A stretch of 64,000 bases of DNA from Kiloniella laminariae DSM 19542 (GTDB lineage Bacteria > Pseudomonadota > Alphaproteobacteria > Kiloniellales > Kiloniellaceae). Positions 28,112-36,322 of the stretch are shown one piece after another. The notes beneath the pieces are model-generated. The model was given only the letters and a program-made list of their open reading frames with translations. It had not been told where the DNA came from and searched no databases. The position numbers and the translations under genes were made by a program. The first letter of the stretch is position 1. Each line of letters starts with the position of its first letter. The DNA is taken from the NCBI RefSeq assembly GCF_000374005.1, contig NZ_KB893135.1, forward strand, positions 462,129-526,128, given 5' to 3'.

Positions 28112-29215
28112 TTATTTCGGTAAAGTTCCGGCAGTCTCTGCCCAGCTAAACCCCATAGAGGCGCGAAGATCTGCCAAAACATCAAAAGGAGATCGTTGCT
28201 GAGGCAGAAGTCCCTTTTCTCTGCCAAGAAGGTTTGCAGCAAGGCTCTTCTCAACAAAGGTCAGCCCCTCCCGGCCATAAAGTTCCCGGATGGCTTCGCG
28301 CAACCATTGCTCCGCCTGTTCCCCTCGTTGCCGGGACAGCTTATCGTTGTCACACAGCCACTGATAATGCGCATCAACAGCAGAAATAAAGCCATCAAGT
28401 CCCTGCTTTTCACTGGCAGAAAGGCCCAGAACCTTTACAGGCCAGTTGTTATCTCCCTCGCAGGCCAGTGACAGGGCTCCGCGCAAATCTGCCAGAGTTC
28501 GTTCGGCAACCCCGCCCATATCTGCCTTGGTCACCAGCGCGATGTGGGGAATTTCGGCAATGCCCGCTTTCATAAACTGCAGGGAATCTCCCGATCCGGG
28601 CTGGACACAAAATACAACCGTATCGCTTACGGCCGACACATCAGTTTCCGATTGCCCCACACCCACCGTTTCGATCAGAACAATATCGAACACGGCCCGC
28701 ATCAGGATCATGGCGGCGATAGTCTGGTCCGCCAGCCCACCCAGACGTTCTCGCGCAGCCATGGAGCGGACAAAAACACCCTGATCTTCCGGATCGGTCG
28801 TAAAACGCACCCGGTCACCGAGAAAGGCCCCGCCGGAGCGTTTCGAGGAAGGATCAACAGCAATCACACCAATAGTGCGCCCAGCGGTCCGGTAACGAAT
28901 GATCAGTTCCGCCAACAGGCTGGATTTGCCGACGCCCGGTGGTCCGGTGATGCCAAGAACCTGGGCTGCAGGGTGATGATAACAGTCGCTCAGCAAAGGC
29001 AACACCGCCTGCGCATTTTGCTCCAGCAAGGACAGCGTACGCGACAGGGCCAGCTTGCCTCCCGCAAGCAGCTGCTCGCGCGTCATTGTCGCAATTGCTT
29101 CTTGCGGTCCCGGCTTCTGTCCGGGCTTCTGCTCGGGCTTCTGCTCGGGCTTCTGCTCGGGCCTCTGCTCAGTCGGCTGCCCAGCAGCTCCCGGATACTT
29201 ATTTTTATGAAACAT
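28112..29215 (-). CDS. meaB: Methylmalonyl-CoA mutase-associated GTPase MeaB
   Basis: A 367-residue G3E P-loop GTPase that protects and reloads B12-dependent acyl-CoA mutases. Walker A is GPPGVGKSS at 91-98; the family motifs AVDPSSKRSGGAFLGDR, ETVGVGQSE and a VTKAD guanine-specificity motif follow. The N-terminus (about 16-38) is a low-complexity EQKP run, encoded by a 12-bp tandem repeat, which the family core lacks; an internal ATG (residue 44) could be an alternative start. No mutase gene is nearby. The CARF nuclease gene follows. Confidence 0.92.
   Translation of the reverse strand: MFHKNKYPGAAGQPTEQRPEQKPEQKPEQKPGQKPGPQEAIATMTREQLLAGGKLALSRTLSLLEQNAQAVLPLLSDCYHHPAAQVLGITGPPGVGKSSLLAELIIRYRTAGRTIGVIAVDPSSKRSGGAFLGDRVRFTTDPEDQGVFVRSMAARERLGGLADQTIAAMILMRAVFDIVLIETVGVGQSETDVSAVSDTVVFCVQPGSGDSLQFMKAGIAEIPHIALVTKADMGGVAERTLADLRGALSLACEGDNNWPVKVLGLSASEKQGLDGFISAVDAHYQWLCDNDKLSRQRGEQAEQWLREAIRELYGREGLTFVEKSLAANLLGREKGLLPQQRSPFDVLADLRASMGFSWAETAGTLPK
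29111..29170. repeat. 12-bp tandem repeat inside meaB
   Basis: Five consecutive 12-bp units based on GGGCTTCTGCTC, three of them identical, encode the EQKP repeats near the MeaB N-terminus. Unit number could vary by slippage without breaking the frame. Confidence 0.9.
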
Positions 29216-29375
29216 GATAACCGCGGCCCACCCTTCCCTTGCCGATCAAGGGTAGCGGTTCCCCCGGGGCAATTCATTATAATTTTTTCATTTTTTTCAG
29301 CACCAAGTTCTCCAGACATGCTATCCATCAAAGACGACAGGGGGCTGGCCTGCTATAGTTACAACAGGGCCGGGC

Positions 29376-30350
29376 ATGAAAAAACATCAAAAAAATAAAC
29401 AAACAAGTGATGTGAGAGACAACGTGAAAGACAAAAAAAAATCACGATCAGCGGCAAGCGGCAAACCAGCAGCGGTGGCAAAAAAAGAGTCCGGCTACAG
29501 CAACCAGGACAGCCTCGCGCAGCATCTCGCCACTCTGCTGCTGGGCGACACAGCACCCGCGCTGAAAGATATCCTCGCGACAAAATATGAAGTTCCCCCC
29601 TTCAACGCCAGTGACTTCCCGCCCTTTGACCACCTGCATACCCGCGGACTTGTCGCGACGAAGGAAATGAGCGAGTTCCTGCCGCTCAATCCGGGAGCCC
29701 GTATTCTTGATATCGGCTGCGGCATCGGCGGTCCCGCCCGCTATCTTGCCGAACAGTTTGCCTGTCATGTCGACGGGATTGATCTGACCAAAGATTTCTG
29801 TGAAACCGCCGAACTGTTCAACCATCTCTCCGGTCTCGACAAAAAAATCACCATCACCCATGGCAGCGCGCTGGATTTGCCCTATCCCGACAACAGCTTC
29901 GATACCGTCTGGACCCAGCATACCTCGATGAACATTGCCGCCAAGGAAGGCTTTTATGCCGAAATCCACCGCGTCCTCAAACCCGGTGGTATGCTGCTGT
30001 TTCACGATATTTTCCTACATCCGGACACTGCAGGAAAGACCACAGAAATCCTGCTCCCGGTTCCCTGGGCCAGTGAAGAGAAATACAGCCACCTGACCTA
30101 TAGCGAACTGACCCGGGATCTGCTCGCCGAGCTTGGGTTCCTGCGCGAGGTCTGGAACGATGTCACGGCCGAAACCCTACTGTGGTACCTCAGCTCAGTC
30201 GATGGCAACCCGCAAAAAAGTAAAATCCCCGGGCTCGACCCGCGCCTGCTCATTGGCCAGGATCTCAAGCTGCGTGCACAAAACCTGAAGCAGAACCTTA
30301 GCAACGGCAAGCTTCAGGTAATGCAGGGCGTTTTCCAGAAGATTGCCTGA
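29376..30350 (+). CDS. Class I SAM-dependent methyltransferase
   Basis: A 324-residue protein. A Lys-rich N-terminal tail (about 1-40) precedes the Rossmann methyltransferase domain: motif I ILDIGCGIGGPARYLAE near 112-128, DGIDLTKDF, GSALDLPYPDNSFDTVW and HRVLKPGGMLLFHD. The arrangement resembles glycine/sarcosine or sterol-type methyltransferases, but the substrate is unknown. The start is uncertain, because the first ATG has no good ribosome site and the tail is poorly conserved-looking. It is divergent from meaB, 160 bases away, and a VOC protein gene follows after 57 bases. Confidence 0.82.
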   Translation: MKKHQKNKQTSDVRDNVKDKKKSRSAASGKPAAVAKKESGYSNQDSLAQHLATLLLGDTAPALKDILATKYEVPPFNASDFPPFDHLHTRGLVATKEMSEFLPLNPGARILDIGCGIGGPARYLAEQFACHVDGIDLTKDFCETAELFNHLSGLDKKITITHGSALDLPYPDNSFDTVWTQHTSMNIAAKEGFYAEIHRVLKPGGMLLFHDIFLHPDTAGKTTEILLPVPWASEEKYSHLTYSELTRDLLAELGFLREVWNDVTAETLLWYLSSVDGNPQKSKIPGLDPRLLIGQDLKLRAQNLKQNLSNGKLQVMQGVFQKIA

Positions 30351-30407
30351 CCCATGGTGCTTTTTTGCATTCATAATGACTTATGAATTTTTCCCCAGGA
30401 GCCTGAC

Positions 30408-30839
30408 ATGCTAACGCCCTTTCATATTGCCGTTGCCGTGCGCGACATTGACGAAGCCCGTGAATTTTACGGGAAGAAAATGGGTTTTGCGGAGGGGCGC
30501 AGCAGCGATCACTGGATCGATTTCAACATGTACGGCCACCAGTTTGTCGTCCATCTGAACGAAAGCATCGGCAAGGACGGCACAATCCCCCTGATCAAAA
30601 ACGCGGTTGATGGCCACGGCGTCCCCGTGCCCCATTGCGGCGTGGTCCTGACCTTTGAAGACTGGGAAAAGCTGGCCGAGAAAATGCGTAATACCATTGA
30701 GGAATTCATCATCGAGCCCTACGTCCGCTTCCAGGGACAACCCGGTGAACAGGGCACCATGTTCTTCACCGACCCCAGCGGCAACGCCCTCGAATTCAAA
30801 GGCTTCCACGATATCGAAAAAAACCTCTTTGCAACCTAA
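30408..30839 (+). CDS. VOC family (glyoxalase-like) protein
   Basis: A 143-residue vicinal-oxygen-chelate protein with two beta-alpha-beta-beta-beta modules: it opens FHIAVAVRDIDEAREFYGK, and FFTDPSGNALEFKGF with the metal-ligand Glu ends the second module. A good ribosome site (AGGAG) precedes the ATG. Family members are metal-dependent isomerases, dioxygenases or binding proteins; the exact activity cannot be told. Confidence 0.85.
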   Translation: MLTPFHIAVAVRDIDEAREFYGKKMGFAEGRSSDHWIDFNMYGHQFVVHLNESIGKDGTIPLIKNAVDGHGVPVPHCGVVLTFEDWEKLAEKMRNTIEEFIIEPYVRFQGQPGEQGTMFFTDPSGNALEFKGFHDIEKNLFAT

Positions 30840-31075
30840 TGACAGGACAGCGCAGTAACGATCGTGCTTCATCTGCCTTGACGATATCAGCTAAAAACGG
30901 GAGGATAGCTGTACAGATTTAACCAAGCTCAACCCGCCCTCTGACGGGAATGGTGCGCGCAGAAAATGCTTCTCCAGCTCTGACAGGCGCTTGTCTATCC
31001 GGGCCAGACCCTGACGAATTCCGATTCAAGGTGATCCCCCACACAGGAACACCTCTCATTTCCGCAGGAGGCTCA

Positions 31076-33370
31076 GTGACACACCAACGATTGCATCAGC
31101 TCTACAGGGTTGGTCTTTTTATGATGATGTTGCTTTTTGGCAATAATCTCGCTCTGGCTCAAACCGCGCTGCCCTTGCCAGATAATAGTGCTCCCAGCGT
31201 CACAGCACCTGCCTTTTCAGAACCCATAACGCGTCAGGCTGTCCGCGACATTCTTTCTGGCTTAAGCGATGTCCAGGCCAGGGAACTACTGCTTCAGGAG
31301 CTGGATCAGAAGATCGCCCTGAGAGAAAAGGAACTGGCAAAGAAATCCGAAGAATCAGCAACGGATGTGATTATCGGTTGGGGAACAGCGCTTCAACAGA
31401 GCTGGCTTAAAACCATTCACGCGACACCCTATATGGCCCCCAAAATTACCACGACCTTTGCCAACTTCGCGGCCAAACGGGAAAACTCCAGCCTGTGGCG
31501 TATTCCCCTTGTTCTCCTGATCTGTTTCCTTGCCGGGGGTCTGGCAACCGGATTTGTCCGTCAGGTGACGAAACAACAGCGCGCCCGACTGGATCAATCA
31601 CACCCGACAGGGCTCTGGTCGAGAATGAAGATAATCTCTGCCCGCTTTGCCCTGCAGGGGATACAGCTCCTCGCTTTTGTTGCGGCGGCTTTCATGGCGG
31701 ATAAAGTCATTAACGCGTCCGACCCGATGGATCGCATTTTTGTACGCTATGTGATCGAGGCAGTTGGCTATACCGTGTTCGCCATTATGCTGGCCCGGTT
31801 CGTTATGTCGCCCGACCGGCCTGATTTACGGCTGTGTAATCTTGACGATGACAGTGCAAAACTCTTTACCAGAAGAACAGCCATAATCTTTGCTATTGCG
31901 TCCTTCTTTATTGGCCATATGACAAATCTCAACCAGTTCGGCTGGGAGGATGCTGAAGTCCGGATACAGGTCTGGATCTTCCTGGCCTTTAATCTCCTGA
32001 TTATCCTGACTTTCTGGCAGGGAAGAAAAAGCATTACAACCGCGATATTAGGCAATGAGAAAAGCAGTCGCACCTGGCAAAAATTTGCCGAGATATGGCC
32101 CCTTATCGCCATCGGGCTGGTCGCTCTGCAGTGGTTGGTCGTTGAGCTCTATATTGCGACAGGAAATGTAAAAAGCCTGTCACCGACGGCGATCAACCTG
32201 ACCCTGATAATCCTGATGTCGTTACCGCTTCTGGAGTTGGCGATCCCTGCCGTGGTTCTGTCAATCTGGCCAAAGAACCCCGAACACCCCCCTGCTCTTC
32301 AGGCTGCCCATAAACTTACCCAGGCAGGCCTCATTCGCTTTGGCCGGATTATTGCTGTTTCCCTGCTTGTTCTCGGCATTGCCAAACTCTGGGGACTTGA
32401 TCTCAGGGATCTGGCATCTCAAGGGGTAGGAGCACAGTTTGCCAGGGCTTTGGTCGAAATCGTTATAATCAGCTTTATCGCCTATGGCCTCTCCGAACTG
32501 CTCAACATTTTCGCAGACCGGCAGGTGGCTATAGAACGTGTCACCATGGGTATTGATGCCGAGGGAGATAGCCAGTCTGATGGTGAGGGCGGGCAAGGGG
32601 GAACGCGTCTGGGGACGCTTATGCCCCTGATTAGATGGACCGGCCTGACTTTCATATTGATTATGGCATTCCTGTCCATCCTGGAACAACTTGGCATCAA
32701 TGTGACCCCTCTGCTGGCAGGGGCAGGTATTGTCGGCCTCGCCGTGGGCTTTGGAGCGCAAACCCTGGTCAAAGATATTTTTTCCGGCATATTTTTTCTT
32801 ATTGATGATGCCTTTCGTAAAGGCGAGTACATCGATGTCGGTTCCGTCAAGGGAACGGTTGAGAAGATTTCGATCCGGTCGATGCAACTGCGCCATCACA
32901 AGGGTCCGCTGAATACGATCCCCTTCGGAGAAATCAGCTATCTGACCAACTTTTCCCGCGACTGGATTATCATGAAGTTGCCACTTCGGCTGACTTATGA
33001 CACCGACGCGAACAAAGTCCGCAAAATGATAAAAAAACTTGGCGAAGAGCTGCTCACGCACCCTGAAATAGGTCATATGTTCCTGAACCCCTTAAAGTCA
33101 CAAGGGGTAATGGCCATGGAAGATTCAGCCATGATCATGCGTGTGAAGTTCACCACGCGGCCCGGGGATCAGTTTGTCGTTCGCAGATTTGTGCTCAATG
33201 AAATTCACAAACTCTTCAATGCCAATGGTATCCAATTTGCCAACCGGGAAGTCACCGTCCGCCTTGCAGACAACAGCACAGAAAAACGATTAGACAACGC
33301 AGACAAACAGATTATTACCTCTGCGGCACGGGTTATTATTGATGAGTCAGATCAAGAGAAGAAAGTCTAG
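31076..33370 (+). CDS. MscS-family mechanosensitive channel, large form
   Basis: I place the start at GTG 31076, which has AGGAGG four bases upstream and makes the protein begin with a signal peptide (hydrophobic VGLFMMMLLFGNNLALA, cut before QTALP); the frame is open back to 30950. The 764-residue protein has a periplasmic, partly coiled-coil N-terminal region, around ten membrane segments, and a C-terminal MscS core: pore helix GIVGLAVGFGAQTLVKD, the GEYIDVGSVKGTVEKISIRS beta domain and LNTIPFGEISYLTN. Such channels open under membrane tension and protect against osmotic downshock. The 3' end overlaps that of the convergent DUF1697 gene by four bases. Confidence 0.88.
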   Translation: MTHQRLHQLYRVGLFMMMLLFGNNLALAQTALPLPDNSAPSVTAPAFSEPITRQAVRDILSGLSDVQARELLLQELDQKIALREKELAKKSEESATDVIIGWGTALQQSWLKTIHATPYMAPKITTTFANFAAKRENSSLWRIPLVLLICFLAGGLATGFVRQVTKQQRARLDQSHPTGLWSRMKIISARFALQGIQLLAFVAAAFMADKVINASDPMDRIFVRYVIEAVGYTVFAIMLARFVMSPDRPDLRLCNLDDDSAKLFTRRTAIIFAIASFFIGHMTNLNQFGWEDAEVRIQVWIFLAFNLLIILTFWQGRKSITTAILGNEKSSRTWQKFAEIWPLIAIGLVALQWLVVELYIATGNVKSLSPTAINLTLIILMSLPLLELAIPAVVLSIWPKNPEHPPALQAAHKLTQAGLIRFGRIIAVSLLVLGIAKLWGLDLRDLASQGVGAQFARALVEIVIISFIAYGLSELLNIFADRQVAIERVTMGIDAEGDSQSDGEGGQGGTRLGTLMPLIRWTGLTFILIMAFLSILEQLGINVTPLLAGAGIVGLAVGFGAQTLVKDIFSGIFFLIDDAFRKGEYIDVGSVKGTVEKISIRSMQLRHHKGPLNTIPFGEISYLTNFSRDWIIMKLPLRLTYDTDANKVRKMIKKLGEELLTHPEIGHMFLNPLKSQGVMAMEDSAMIMRVKFTTRPGDQFVVRRFVLNEIHKLFNANGIQFANREVTVRLADNSTEKRLDNADKQIITSAARVIIDESDQEKKV

Positions 33371-33915
33371 AAACCCCCGGCCAGTTCCAGCAATCTGGTC
33401 ACACTGTTCCAGTTGCGCCCGCTGCCCTCCAGGCCAAGCTTTCTTTCAATCACAGCGTTGGTCAGTTTGGACTTGCCAATGCCGTGGGGGTGGTAGGAAA
33501 CATAGAGCGTTTTTCCGATCAACCGGATTTCTTCGCCGTCTTTGATCGCAGATTTAAGAGCCTCCAGGCCTTCTCTTGTCGGCTCGGTTTCCAAGAAGAA
33601 CACCAGCAGTTGTTTGGGATCTATTTCCGGTTGATCGGCAAAAGGATTGTCCGCAATCACCTTGGCCAACTCCCCTTCGGAACGGATCAGCACGCGGGGG
33701 CGAAAAGCAAAGCGGGCTTCAAGCGCGTCTTCGAACTCCTGGATAAAACTTGCGTCAGGAACCGTCTTCCTTGAAAAGAGCAGGTTGCCCGTCTGCAGGT
33801 AAATCTGGACCTCGCCCATCGACCGCTCGGTACAAAGCGCCTTCAGATCCGCCATGGGGAGCCTGTTGTGGCCTCCGACATTGATCGCCCGCAGCAGTGC
33901 CAGATAGACAGCCAT
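33367..33915 (-). CDS. DUF1697 family protein
   Basis: A 182-residue protein starting at ATG 33915 behind GGAGAAG; an upstream extension to 33999 lacks the family pattern. It shows the DUF1697 hallmarks YLALLRAINVGGHNRLPM at the N-terminus, YLQTGNLLF, and the C-terminal KSKLTNAVIERKLG followed by RNWNSVTRLLEL. The function of the family is not known. Confidence 0.88.
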   Translation of the reverse strand: MAVYLALLRAINVGGHNRLPMADLKALCTERSMGEVQIYLQTGNLLFSRKTVPDASFIQEFEDALEARFAFRPRVLIRSEGELAKVIADNPFADQPEIDPKQLLVFFLETEPTREGLEALKSAIKDGEEIRLIGKTLYVSYHPHGIGKSKLTNAVIERKLGLEGSGRNWNSVTRLLELAGGF

Positions 33916-33978
33916 ATCTTCTCCCCCCAGATTTTTTGTAACGATAGAAAATTTATCAACAAACCAGCCCCCGGACAA

Positions 33979-34018
33979 AAGAAAAGGACCCCGGATCAAT
34001 CACAGGAGGGTCCTTTTC
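33979..34018 (-). terminator. Rho-independent terminator of the envelope-transport unit
   Basis: A perfect 12-bp stem (AGAAAAGGACCC and its complement) with a 16-base loop is followed on the minus strand by TTTTCTTTTG. It lies about 75 bases after the beta-barrel gene stop. Confidence 0.8.
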
Positions 34019-34092
34019 TTCCTGCCGCAGCTGTGGCTCTTCGACGGGGGATCAAAGAGGCCACAGCGCACAAGCTTTCAAGGCCAAACGGC

Positions 34093-35388
34093 CTAGAAAT
34101 AATAATTGAGGCGGACTTGCAAATGGTCATCCCGGCGGGCGTCGTAAAGCGGACTGCTCTCGCTTATGCCGTCAGACAAACGTAACTCTCCTTCGATGGT
34201 CCAGTGGTCGGTCAGGCGACGGTTGGCCTCGACAGAGAAGCTCCGGTCGTGATCCAGGCGGTCAAAAACCACTCCGGCCAGAAAGTCTGTGTCTGCCGTA
34301 TCGTTGAGGGTGATACGGGCCCCAACAAAGATATCGTCGTTGAACACGGTCGCCGGAGCATCATCTTCATCGCGGCCATCATAGTGATATTCCGCCAGAA
34401 CACCCAGATCCCCGGCATCCCCGATGGCCCCAAAGAAGGTGTATTCCACCCCGCCTGAGACGGCGAAGAAGTCATCCCCCTGCCCCTGACGATAGATGCT
34501 CTCTAGTTTCCAGAGCCATTCATCAAAGGTTGCCTGCACATCCACCGAACTCTGGTTGATAATGTCATAGCGCGGGATCAGGGTAATCTGGCCATTGGCA
34601 TCGGGACGGGCCAACAGACGCGGTTCACGGGAGGTTCCGTAAAAATGCGCCAGCCCCAGATCCCAATCCCCGAGAACAGTAGTATAGCGCAGGGCGAAAT
34701 CGGGATGGAATTCCTCCATATCCGATTCATACTCGGCCTTGTCTGTATCTACCGGAATGGAACCGCGCAGCCGTCCCTTGCGCCCGGGGAACGTCCGTTC
34801 GCGGAAATAGGGCATGGCAAAGAAATTCACATCGCCCCATTCGTTCTGCAGACCCAGGTTGATCATGGGTTGACCGAGCTTGTCTTCGCCGTCCACATCC
34901 TCGACCGCGTCGGTCTGGTTGATAATATCGACCAGATGACGGGATTCCGTCACGCCCCAGAAAACCTTGTCGGCCCCGACCTTGAGATCCCAGCCATCAT
35001 CAATATGCAGATATTTCAGCTCGCGTATATCCGCATGGCGGCGCTCGCTGTCCTGCGGATCAATCCGCAGGTAGGGAATAAAGTCAATCCGGTCATCCCC
35101 GTCATTCCATTCATAGGAAATTTCGGGCTGGAGAACCAGCGACGGATTGAGGTGCTGGTCACGTTGACCACTGTGCAGGGCTGAATCTGGGAAGACCCGA
35201 AGATCCATCGCGGCAAAGCCGGAAAAATCCCAGTTACCACCCTCGTCATCATCAGCCCGAACCTGAGCAGAAAAAGCCACAGCACCCATAAATGCCCCGG
35301 CCAGCACGGCCCCCCTGGTCATTGTGACCAGGGCAGCATTTTGCGTGGCGTGGTTCTTGCCCATCAACCAGTTATTGGCAAATCGCAT
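34093..35388 (-). CDS. Predicted outer-membrane beta-barrel protein
   Basis: I do not recognise a specific family. The start is taken at ATG 35388, which has GGGG six bases upstream; ATG 35394 is also possible. The 431 residues begin with a long signal peptide ending AFSAQVRA before DDDEGG, followed by alternating amphipathic strands rich in aromatic residues and a final LNYYF ending in Phe, as outer-membrane barrels do. It is the last gene of a unit with a LolA-like protein, 11 bases upstream, and an RND protein, so it may be the outer-membrane part of that transport system. DUF1302-type barrels occupy this place in similar clusters. Confidence 0.72.
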   Translation of the reverse strand: MRFANNWLMGKNHATQNAALVTMTRGAVLAGAFMGAVAFSAQVRADDDEGGNWDFSGFAAMDLRVFPDSALHSGQRDQHLNPSLVLQPEISYEWNDGDDRIDFIPYLRIDPQDSERRHADIRELKYLHIDDGWDLKVGADKVFWGVTESRHLVDIINQTDAVEDVDGEDKLGQPMINLGLQNEWGDVNFFAMPYFRERTFPGRKGRLRGSIPVDTDKAEYESDMEEFHPDFALRYTTVLGDWDLGLAHFYGTSREPRLLARPDANGQITLIPRYDIINQSSVDVQATFDEWLWKLESIYRQGQGDDFFAVSGGVEYTFFGAIGDAGDLGVLAEYHYDGRDEDDAPATVFNDDIFVGARITLNDTADTDFLAGVVFDRLDHDRSFSVEANRRLTDHWTIEGELRLSDGISESSPLYDARRDDHLQVRLNYYF

Positions 35389-35399
35389 TCCCATCCCCG

Positions 35400-36218
35400 T
35401 CAGTTAACCCGCTTGAGGCTGTTCTTGGTCAGGTCACTTTCCTGCAGACCTGTCTGGAATTCGATTTTTTCAAAAACAAGCCGGGTCTTTTTACCGGTCT
35501 GGTGATTGACCATGAACATGTCATGCGAACGCCAGTACTTGTCGAGATACTGACGATAATCGCCAAAATTCAGCGTTTTCAACAACTCGTTTTTACGATC
35601 ATAATAATCGATTTTCTGCTGACGGTATTCAGACAGGTCATACCAGGTCACCATCCGGGTATAGCCGGAATCTTCGTAAACCGGGATCTGTTCGACCACG
35701 GCACACTGCAACTCGCCACAGGCCTCATCGCGCAGCCAGGTATAGGTATATTTTTTCAATTCCTGGGCCGACAGATCTTCATAGGCAAACTCGGAACCGA
35801 CAAAAGGACCGGATTTGTTTTTCGAGGAAATACGTTTCACCCGTTTGAGCGCAGGCAAATAGAGCCACTGGTCATCCGGATCAAAGGTTTTGGCAAAGCT
35901 GAGGAAAGCCGTGCCTTTCACATCACGTGGTTCGTCAAAGATGGTCAGACTTTTATCCCCCAGACCATCTTCCTTGATTTCAAATATTTGCTGACGCATT
36001 TCGCGCAGGGATTTTTCGCCATGGCGGTTTTCCAGCTCCATCTTCATGATGGCTTCGCTGTCCCCAAAGCCCTGGTCCCGACGGTCCCACTCTTCGGCAA
36101 CGGCCGTGCCCTTGGCAACAGGATCACTGTTGTCTGCCAGGGCAGGAGCGGAAGAAAGGCTTCCGGCAAAGACAGCAAGAGACAGCGAAAACACGCTGGC
36201 CAACAGAATTTTATTCAT
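35400..36218 (-). CDS. Outer membrane lipoprotein-sorting protein (LolA-like, PF17131 type)
   Basis: The start ATG 36218 has GGAG at good spacing and begins a clear signal peptide (MNKILLASVFSLSLAVFAG, cut after PALA). The 272-residue protein shows the hallmarks of the LolA-like family found beside RND exporters: DEPRDVKGTAFLSF, DDQWLYLPALKRVKRISS and KSGPFVGSEFAYEDL. It has the hydrophobic half-barrel architecture of LolA/LolB but is not LolA itself. It probably carries a lipid or lipoprotein through the periplasm between the RND protein and the outer-membrane barrel. Confidence 0.85.
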   Translation of the reverse strand: MNKILLASVFSLSLAVFAGSLSSAPALADNSDPVAKGTAVAEEWDRRDQGFGDSEAIMKMELENRHGEKSLREMRQQIFEIKEDGLGDKSLTIFDEPRDVKGTAFLSFAKTFDPDDQWLYLPALKRVKRISSKNKSGPFVGSEFAYEDLSAQELKKYTYTWLRDEACGELQCAVVEQIPVYEDSGYTRMVTWYDLSEYRQQKIDYYDRKNELLKTLNFGDYRQYLDKYWRSHDMFMVNHQTGKKTRLVFEKIEFQTGLQESDLTKNSLKRVN

Positions 36219-36322
36219 CGTTTTCTCCACTTTTTTCCCGATAGCTGACGCAGTTTTCAAAACTGCTGATCGGTGTATCCTTGTCCCCCCGTCATTCCGA
36301 AGAACAACAGGGGGGGGTGTAT

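Noticed and set aside
36310-36317. Run of eight G that could be phase-variable
   Set aside because: It lies after the RND stop codon and outside any reading frame, so it cannot switch a protein on or off.
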